From Bacillota bacterium (GTDB lineage Bacteria > Bacillota > Clostridia > Christensenellales > SZUA-584), in NCBI GenBank assembly GCA_023415795.1, contig JAEZJG010000008.1, positions 1 through 10,609 on the forward strand: 10,609 bases of DNA, in the 5' to 3' direction. Made by a program: the position numbers and the translations under genes. The notes below the pieces were generated by a model that did not search any database, was not told the DNA's origin, and was given only the letters and a program-made list of their open reading frames with translations. Below, one piece after another: positions 5,773 through 10,609 of the stretch. Each line of letters begins with the position of its first letter. Within the stretch, counting starts at the first letter, position 1.

Positions 5773-5972
5773 TATTGCGGCGTGTCGGCGGGCGGCGCAC
5801 TCCCTTGCGCTTTCTTATTGCGGGCAGCGCGGATGATGAGCACAACGGCAGCCACGGCGACGATAACCGCCGCGACGATGGCGATGATGCCGCCGGTGCT
5901 AAGACCGGGTTCGGGGATCTCCAGCGGGGCGATGTCGAACAGCGGACGGACGGGTGATAAAAGCTGGGTCAT
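5772..5972 (-). CDS. Single-span membrane microprotein 3
   Basis: The product is 66 residues with AGGAGG (plus-strand 5981-5986) 8 nt before the ATG. A polar lead ending PEPGLSTGG is followed by one hydrophobic span (about residues 28-47, GIIAIVAAVIVAVAAVVLII), then RAARNKK and a tail with SAPPADTPQ. The charge pattern predicts N-terminus outside and C-terminus inside. The span-RA-basic-APP design matches the two microproteins upstream, though its lead differs (no LLDAAGG). The function is unknown. It is coupled to the next gene by TAATG. Confidence 0.72.
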   Translation of the reverse strand: MTQLLSPVRPLFDIAPLEIPEPGLSTGGIIAIVAAVIVAVAAVVLIIRAARNKKAQGSAPPADTPQ

Positions 5973-6004
5973 ATTAAATACCTCCTAAAAGCAGTGAGTA
6001 TGGA

Positions 6005-6193
6005 TTAACGTTGGTCGGAAGGCGGCGCGGCAGCAGCCGTCTTTTTCTTTTTCACGGCACGGATGATGAGCATGACGGCGAGCGTCACCAGCCCCAGCAC
6101 AATTCCGATGGCGATCAAGGCGACCAAGCCAAAGGCGATCAGTATCGGTCCGCCCGCCGCGTCCAGCAGCAGGTGCGGCATAACCCCATTCAT
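6005..6193 (-). CDS. Single-span membrane microprotein 2
   Basis: The product is 62 residues, with AGGAGGA-like GGAGGA (plus-strand 6201-6206) 7 nt before the ATG. The lead HLLLDAAGG precedes a long hydrophobic span (about residues 16-44), followed by IIRAVKKKK and a tail AAAAPPSDQR. The LLDAAGG lead and the RAV-basic-APP tail are shared with microprotein 1, so the two are probably paralogues. No family is recognised. There is a 32 nt gap to microprotein 3. Confidence 0.74.
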   Translation of the reverse strand: MNGVMPHLLLDAAGGPILIAFGLVALIAIGIVLGLVTLAVMLIIRAVKKKKTAAAAPPSDQR

Positions 6194-6223
6194 ATGAGAC
6201 TCCTCCTGACAAGTGATAGGTCG

Positions 6224-6406
6224 TTACGGCTTGCGATTGGGCGGCGCGGCGTTTCTTTTGCTCTGCACAGCGCGCCGCAGCAAGACCACCGCCATCACGA
6301 CGAAGGGCGCGAGAAAGGCCAATACGACGAAGCCGAGTATGCCGAAGGTCATAAATCCTCCGGCGGCATCAAGCAGCGGGGGTGCGGGCAGAAAGCTCAG
6401 CGTCAT
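6224..6406 (-). CDS. Single-span membrane microprotein 1
   Basis: The product is 60 residues, with GGGAGG (plus-strand 6415-6420) placed 8 nt upstream. The lead APPLLDAAGG is followed by a hydrophobic span (about residues 18-43) and by LLRRAVQSKR with the tail NAAPPNRKP. It overlaps the end of the MFS gene by 38 nt in another frame, so translation is likely coupled. The strong ribosome binding site and the match to microprotein 2 argue against a chance ORF. Function is unknown; an accessory subunit of the transporter is one possibility. Confidence 0.74.
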   Translation of the reverse strand: MTLSFLPAPPLLDAAGGFMTFGILGFVVLAFLAPFVVMAVVLLRRAVQSKRNAAPPNRKP

Positions 6407-7430
6407 GGCGCAAACCTCCCTTTTGGTTGCGGGTGGACAGCAGTATGCAGCATGCCGAGACGGCGATCATCACCGACAGGGCGGCGGCGGATGCGCTGCC
6501 GGGCAGCTTGAAGAAGAACGTGGGAACATTGCCGACGAGCAGCGCCAGCGTGGTGATGCCGAACGCGAGACCGGGGTGTCCGGGCAGGCGGGATGCCAGC
6601 GTGCACAGCGTGATGGGCATGGTGAGGTTGAACAGCACGATGCCCGCCATGGCGATGAGTGGAACGGAGCTGCCAAAGGCGAGGCAGGGCAGCGCCAGCA
6701 GCAGCGAGACAACGCCTGTGTTTTTTGCGCCCATCTTGTCTCCCAGCACACCGCCCGCCGCTTTGCCAGCGAAGGCGCATACCGCGGGCAGCAGTCCATA
6801 CATGGGCGAAAGGCTTTTCCACGGCAGCGTCAGCGACGAGCCGACGAAGGAACGTATGACGACGGACAGCGCAACCAGCAGCGCCAGCGCCGTGAAGGGC
6901 AGATTCGAGGATACGTCCGCCGTGAAGCGCACGGGAGCGGAGCGCTTGCTGTGCGGGTCACTCCACGCGATCAGCGCGGCAGAGGCCAGCAGCAGCGACA
7001 ACGGCAGAGCAACGGAGTGCGCCGCCGCGCCGGACAGCGTCCCCAGAGCGACGCCCAGTGCGCCGGTGGACACGAACACACCGCTGCGCGCCATGCGAGA
7101 GCTGTTGAGGCTGTTGATGCCGCCGCCGATGTGGAAGAAGGCGTTGCCCAGCGCGACCAGCACCAGCGCGGGCCACACCGCCGCCGACAGCAGCAGACCT
7201 GCCGCCGCCACGATGCAGCCGATGAGCCCGGCGGGTATGCCGGGGTGCGTGTCACACAGGTAACCGATGAACGGCTGGAGTCCGAACGCCAGCATGTTGT
7301 ATATCAGCAGCGCCAGCGCGACGGTCTGCGCGTCCATGCCGCCCGGAACGACGCGGGAAAAAAGCAGCCAGAAGCAGGCGAAATCCACACAGAAATGCGA
7401 GAAGGAGTAAGCGGCCAGCGATGAGCGCAT
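6369..7430 (-). CDS. MFS transporter
   Basis: The 353-residue protein has about eleven or twelve hydrophobic segments spread over its length, with the short basic and acidic loops usual for the major facilitator superfamily, for example IGYLCDTHPG after the second span and DPHSKRSAPVRF in the central loop between the two halves (around residue 180). It would move a small solute across the cytoplasmic membrane; the substrate cannot be told. The start at 7430 follows GGAGG (plus-strand 7438-7442) at 7 nt; the in-frame ATG farther upstream at 7481 lies beyond the -10 box and is rejected. It leads the five-gene operon and is divergent from the aldo/keto reductases. Confidence 0.85.
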   Translation of the reverse strand: MRSSLAAYSFSHFCVDFACFWLLFSRVVPGGMDAQTVALALLIYNMLAFGLQPFIGYLCDTHPGIPAGLIGCIVAAAGLLLSAAVWPALVLVALGNAFFHIGGGINSLNSSRMARSGVFVSTGALGVALGTLSGAAAHSVALPLSLLLASAALIAWSDPHSKRSAPVRFTADVSSNLPFTALALLVALSVVIRSFVGSSLTLPWKSLSPMYGLLPAVCAFAGKAAGGVLGDKMGAKNTGVVSLLLALPCLAFGSSVPLIAMAGIVLFNLTMPITLCTLASRLPGHPGLAFGITTLALLVGNVPTFFFKLPGSASAAALSVMIAVSACCILLSTRNQKGGLRHDAELSARTPAA

Positions 7431-7460
7431 GAGGCATCCTCCGAATTGTTTGTTGGTTAT

Positions 7461-7488
7461 ATTATACATAAAGATACGCAAATAACAA
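7461..7488 (-). promoter_or_regulatory. Promoter of the MFS/microprotein operon
   Basis: Read on the minus strand, TTGTTA (7488-7483) and a perfect TATAAT (7466-7461) are 16 bp apart, which places the transcript start near 7454 and leaves a leader of about 24 nt before the MFS start codon at 7430. Confidence 0.65.
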
Positions 7489-7582
7489 CCGGTGCGGCAA
7501 ACCTTATCGTTTCCATTTGCGGCGGCAGCTGTTACCGAAGGGCATTGATTTAAACATAAATACAGAAATGTAAGATTTGGAC

Positions 7583-7613
7583 TTGACTTAGAGTTCGCTC
7601 AAAGTAATATACT
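7583..7613 (+). promoter_or_regulatory. MerR-type promoter with 19 bp spacer before the first aldo/keto reductase
   Basis: TTGACT (7583-7588) and TATACT (7608-7613) are separated by 19 bp, and the inverted repeat CTTAGAG-ttcg-CTCAAAG (7587-7604) fills the spacer. A 19 bp spacer with a central dyad is the hallmark of promoters activated by MerR-family regulators, which twist the DNA to realign the boxes. No merR gene is in the window. An alternative reading with TAATAT at 16 bp would be a normal promoter. Confidence 0.7.
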
Positions 7614-7633
7614 GGTGTGAGCAGAAAAAATGC

Positions 7634-7668
7634 CGGACAGCCCCTTGCCATATGGCTGCGGTTGTCCG
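7634..7668 (+). promoter_or_regulatory. Leader hairpin upstream of the reductase ribosome binding site
   Basis: CGGACAGCC (7634-7642) pairs with GGTTGTCCG (7660-7668), with one G-T pair, around an inner palindrome GCCATATGGC (7647-7656). It lies in the 5' leader between the predicted transcript start (~7620) and GGAGGG (7678-7683). There is no T run, so it is not a simple terminator. It could stabilise the transcript or affect translation; it matches no riboswitch known to me. Confidence 0.5.
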
Positions 7669-7695
7669 TTCAGCTCTGGAGGGAAATATATACAT

Positions 7696-8859
7696 ATGCA
7701 GTACAGAGAGTTTGGCAAAACGGGCGCGAAGGTTTCGGCGCTGGGGTTTGGATGCATGCGTCTGCCCGTGGCAGGCGGCGGCAACGTGGGCAAGAATGTG
7801 GATTTCGCGGAGGCGGAGCGCATGATCCGTTATGCCATCGACAACGGCGTGAACTATATGGACACGGCTTATCCGTATCACGGCGGCGTGAGCGAGGTGG
7901 CGCTAGGCAAGGCGCTCAAAGACGGCTACCGCCGAAAGGTGTACGTTGCGGACAAATCGCCCGTGTTCTTTATACAGCAGGAGGGCGACTTCGACAAGTT
8001 TCTGGACGAGCAGCTCAAGCGGCTGGACGACGAGCATATCGACTTCTACCTGCTGCATTCGCTGTCGACGGACACCTGGCGCAACGTGGTGCAAAGGTTT
8101 GACCTGATCAGCAAGGCACAGCGCGCCAAGAAGGCGGGTAAGATCGGGCATATCGGGTTTTCGTTCCACGACAATTTCCCCGCGTTTGAGGAGATACTGG
8201 ACGGCTGGGACGGCTGGGAGTTTGGGCAGATACAGCTCAACTATCTGAACGAGCAGCATCAGGCGGGCTTGAAGGGCTTGCGGCGGCTGGCGGACAGGGG
8301 CATCGGCACCGTCATCATGGAGCCGCTGATGGGCGGCAAGCTGGCAGACCCGCCGGACAAGGTGTCGGCGGTGTTTGACAAGAGCGGCAGCAGCCGTACG
8401 CCGGTGCAGTGGGCGCTGGATTATCTGTGGGACATGGATTCGGTATCCACGCTGCTTTCCGGCATGAGCACGATGCAGCAGGTGCAGGACAACCTCGCCT
8501 ATGCCAACGCTTTTTGCGCGGGCTCGGTGACGGACGCGGACAGACAGGTGATATCGGAAGCGAAGGAGACGTTTGCCAAGCTGATCGCCGTGCCGTGCAC
8601 CGGCTGCGCGTACTGTCTGCCCTGTCCGTTTGGCGTGAACATACCGCGCAACTTCACGGCGTACAACGACCTTGCGGCGTATGACGACCCGGCTTACGGC
8701 AACGCGTCGTTCAAGCACTTCATCGGCTGGGAGGGCAAGGAAGCGGCGGCAACGTCTTGCACCGGCTGCCGCGCCTGCGAGGAGAAGTGCCCGCAGAGCA
8801 TTGTAATCAGCGAGGAGCTGCCCAAGGTGGCGGCGGCGTTTGCGCAGCTGCTGAAGTAG
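7696..8859 (+). CDS. Aldo/keto reductase with C-terminal dicluster ferredoxin domain
   Basis: The 387-residue protein is an oxidoreductase of the Fe-S aldo/keto reductase type (COG1453-like). The TIM-barrel part (about 1-290) keeps the catalytic tetrad: D56 and Y61 in NYMDTAYPYH, K87 in VADKSP and H121 in FYLLHS. The C-terminal part carries two cysteine clusters, C301-C304-C307-C310 and C355-C358-C361-C365, the latter of classic CxxCxxCxxxCP form, suited to [4Fe-4S] clusters. It would reduce carbonyl compounds in the cytosol, with electrons possibly passing through the clusters; the substrate is unknown. The start at 7696 follows GGAGGG at 12 nt; the in-frame ATG at 7630 would add 22 residues not typical of the family. 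It is followed at 40 bp by a second reductase of the same type. Confidence 0.92.
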   Translation: MQYREFGKTGAKVSALGFGCMRLPVAGGGNVGKNVDFAEAERMIRYAIDNGVNYMDTAYPYHGGVSEVALGKALKDGYRRKVYVADKSPVFFIQQEGDFDKFLDEQLKRLDDEHIDFYLLHSLSTDTWRNVVQRFDLISKAQRAKKAGKIGHIGFSFHDNFPAFEEILDGWDGWEFGQIQLNYLNEQHQAGLKGLRRLADRGIGTVIMEPLMGGKLADPPDKVSAVFDKSGSSRTPVQWALDYLWDMDSVSTLLSGMSTMQQVQDNLAYANAFCAGSVTDADRQVISEAKETFAKLIAVPCTGCAYCLPCPFGVNIPRNFTAYNDLAAYDDPAYGNASFKHFIGWEGKEAAATSCTGCRACEEKCPQSIVISEELPKVAAAFAQLLK

Positions 8860-8868
8860 CGGTATAAT
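8840..8868 (+). promoter_or_regulatory. Possible internal promoter for the second reductase
   Basis: TTGCGC (8840-8845) and a perfect TATAAT (8863-8868) lie 17 bp apart, overlapping the 3' end of the first reductase gene. The -35 match is only partial. It would allow separate transcription of the downstream gene. Confidence 0.4.
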
Positions 8869-8899
8869 TAGCGAATTAACACGACGGCAAAGGGGACAT

Positions 8900-9922
8900 A
8901 TGGCAAGAATTTCAGTGGGCAGCACAGGGCTGCGTGTGGAGCAGAACGGCTTCGGGGCGCTGCCGATACAGCGCATATCCGCGCAGGAGGCGGTGAAGCT
9001 GCTGCGGCGGGCATACGACGGCGGTATGGATTTCTACGATACGGCGCGGGCGTATACGGACAGCGAGGAGAAACTGGGGCTGGCGTTCTCTCACATGCGC
9101 GATAAAATTGTGCTGGCGACCAAGACGATGGCCAAGGATGCGAAGACATTTTGGAGCGATCTGGAGACCAGCCTGCGGCTGCTGAAGACGGATTGCATCG
9201 ACATATACCAGCTGCACAACCCGGCGTTCTGTCCGGTGCCGGACGACGAGAGCGGGCTTTACGACGCGGCGCTTAAGGCACGGCGTCAGGGAAAGATCCG
9301 TTTCATCGGGCTGACGAATCACCGCATCGACGTGGCGCAGGCGGCGGTGGACAGCGGCTTGTACGACACGCTGCAGTTTCCTTTAAGCTATCTGAGCGCG
9401 CAAAAGGAGCTGGAGCTGGTGCAGGCGTGTGCCGACAAGGGCATGGCGTATATCGCGATGAAGGCGCTGTCGGGCGGGCTGATCACCAACGCGTCGGCGG
9501 CTTGCGCGTGGCTGACGCGCTTTGGCCATGTGATACCCATTTGGGGCATACAGCACGAATGGGAGCTGGACGACTTCCTGCGCTGCATCGAGAATCCGCC
9601 GCAGCTGACGGACGAGCTGCAGGCGTTCATTGAGGCGGACCGCGCGGCGCTGATGGGCGATTTCTGCCGGGGCTGCGGATACTGCATGCCGTGTCCGCAG
9701 GGCATCACCATCAACATGTGCGCGCGGGCGTCGCTGCTGCTGCGGCGCGCGCCCAAGGAGATGCTGATGAATGACGAGGGCATCGCGATGATGAAAAAGG
9801 CGGGGGAGTGCACCGAATGCGGCGCGTGCTCTGCCAAGTGTCCCTATGGTTTGGACACGCCCGCGCTGCTGCGGCAAAACCTGCTGGACTTTGAGGAGAT
9901 ATTGGCGGGGAAGCCGTACTGA
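8900..9922 (+). CDS. Second aldo/keto reductase with C-terminal ferredoxin domain
   Basis: The 340-residue protein has the same design as its upstream neighbour but is shorter and well diverged. The tetrad is D47 and Y52 in DFYDTARAY, K75 in LATKT and H106 in IYQLHN. Cysteines C256-C259-C262-C265 and C304-C307-C310-C314 form the two presumed [4Fe-4S] sites. The start at 8900 follows AGGGG (8891-8895) with a short 4 nt spacing. The gene is probably co-transcribed with the first reductase, with an optional promoter at 8840-8868. The substrate is unknown; the pair could handle different carbonyl compounds or form a heteromeric enzyme. Confidence 0.9.
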   Translation: MARISVGSTGLRVEQNGFGALPIQRISAQEAVKLLRRAYDGGMDFYDTARAYTDSEEKLGLAFSHMRDKIVLATKTMAKDAKTFWSDLETSLRLLKTDCIDIYQLHNPAFCPVPDDESGLYDAALKARRQGKIRFIGLTNHRIDVAQAAVDSGLYDTLQFPLSYLSAQKELELVQACADKGMAYIAMKALSGGLITNASAACAWLTRFGHVIPIWGIQHEWELDDFLRCIENPPQLTDELQAFIEADRAALMGDFCRGCGYCMPCPQGITINMCARASLLLRRAPKEMLMNDEGIAMMKKAGECTECGACSAKCPYGLDTPALLRQNLLDFEEILAGKPY

Positions 9923-9946
9923 TGCCGCTTTGATAACGCAGACGAG

Positions 9947-9981
9947 CCGGTGTTGCAGTATGATGCAGCACCGGTTTTTTT
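9947..9981 (+). terminator. Intrinsic terminator of the reductase operon
   Basis: An 11 bp stem, CCGGTGTTGCA (9947-9957) with TGCAGCACCGG (9964-9974) including one G-T pair, closes a 6 nt loop and is followed by seven T (9975-9981). It lies 25 bp after the stop codon and just before the right repeat array. Confidence 0.9.
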
Positions 9982-10022
9982 GTATGCGGGGGAGCAGGAG
10001 CAGGCACCACTGGCCGAAACGC

Positions 10023-10609
10023 GATCACGCCCCGGGGGATGCTTCGCTTCGCTCTGCATGACAGCGTGGCGGAGGGCGTGCTTCGCCATCTGCACCGCCC
10101 TAGCATCCGTCATTCCGAACGCAGTGAGGAATCCCCCGTACAAGATCATGCTCATAGGATACAGCGGGCAAAACGTCGCCCTAGCATGATCACGCCCCGG
10201 GGGATGCTTCGCTTCGCTCTGCATGACAGCGTGTCGGAGGAAGTGCTTCGCCGTTCTGCACCCAACACAGCATCGGTCATTCCGAACGCAGTGAGGATAT
10301 CCATAACCTAACTGCTGTCATTCCGAACGCAGTGAGGAATCCCCCAGACAAGATCATGCCTGATGAATGCAGCGACACACCGCCCGCCGAAGCATGATCA
10401 CGCCACAGGCGATGCTTCGCTTCGCTCTGCATGACAGCGTTACGGAGGATGTGCTTCGCCGTTCTGCACCCAAAAACAGCATCGGTCATTCCGAACGCAG
10501 TGAGGATATCCATAACCTAACTGCTGTCATTCCGAACGCAGTGAGGAATCCCCCAGACAAGATCATGCTCTTTGGATACAGCGGGCAAAACGCCGCCTTG
10601 GCACGATCA
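10023..10609. repeat. Right tandem repeat array, ~209 bp period, same family as the left array
   Basis: No gene is supported. Module A occurs at 10023-10064, 10188-10229 and 10396-10437; module B at 10109-10137, 10276-10302, 10315-10345, 10485-10511 and 10524-10554. B copies at 10276 and 10485 are short versions ending in GAGGATATCC, each followed by the same CATAACCTAACTG linker and a full B copy. The spacing of equivalent copies is 208-209 bp (10188 to 10396, 10276 to 10485, 10315 to 10524), so the second unit continues past the window edge. The hairpin segment GTGCTTCGCC between A and B is shared with the left array, and orientation is the same. 9982-10022 holds nothing else. Confidence 0.9.

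Noticed and set aside
6213..7424. 403-codon plus-strand ORF opposite the MFS gene
   Set aside because: The product is a Gln/Arg/Gly-rich string without domains, while the minus strand gives a proper multi-span transporter with ribosome binding site and promoter.
7630..7695. Upstream start for the first reductase
   Set aside because: It has no good ribosome binding site, lies at the leader hairpin, and adds 22 residues ahead of the usual family start.
7903..8976. 357-codon minus-strand ORF opposite the first reductase
   Set aside because: It is the antisense shadow of a gene with a conserved tetrad and cluster cysteines.
9711..10513. ORFs on both strands within and around the right array
   Set aside because: They are made of the same repeat peptides or are shadows of the reductase 3' end, with no ribosome binding sites.

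Overview
The window looks like an accessory stretch of a moderately GC-rich, low-redundancy Firmicute chromosome, most likely a gut-type Clostridia member. The grounds are strong AGGAGG ribosome binding sites on nearly every gene, TTGxxx/TATAAT promoters, short intrinsic terminators, a TraX-family membrane protein, and two iron-sulfur aldo/keto reductases of a kind common in anaerobic Clostridia. The species cannot be named from the sequence alone.

Layout. 1-553 is a gene-free tandem array with a ~162 bp period, built from two alternating palindromic modules. 617-1493 is a monocistronic traX-like gene with its own promoter and terminator. 1575-3035 is an intact phage terminase large subunit with no other phage gene beside it. 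It is followed by an 84 bp inverted-repeat element (3085-3168) and a decayed second copy of a terminase 3' end (3224-3340). 3341-4660 is a strikingly AT-rich island carrying a cytosolic-type subtilisin-like protease overlapped by a 69-codon gene that resembles a detached subtilisin propeptide/inhibitor. A terminator (4663-4691) separates this from a toxin-antitoxin pair (4766-5400): a Phd/YefM-like antitoxin and a HicA-like toxin behind a triple TGTACA operator.

On the minus strand (7430 to 5425) lies a five-gene membrane operon: an MFS transporter, three single-span microproteins that look like paralogues, and a four-span membrane protein, with overlaps at two of the junctions. Divergent from it are two tandem Fe-S aldo/keto reductases (7696-9922). 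The first is led by a promoter with the 19 bp spacer and central dyad typical of MerR-family control. A terminator ends this unit, and a second array of the same repeat family (10023-10609, ~209 bp period) runs off the right edge.

Two arrays of one repeat family, in the same orientation, bracket ~9.4 kb of unrelated cassettes (phage remnant, protease/inhibitor pair, toxin-antitoxin). The best candidate for an undescribed system is the protease plus separate propeptide-like partner at 3574-4594. The tandem microprotein family at 5772-6406 is second.
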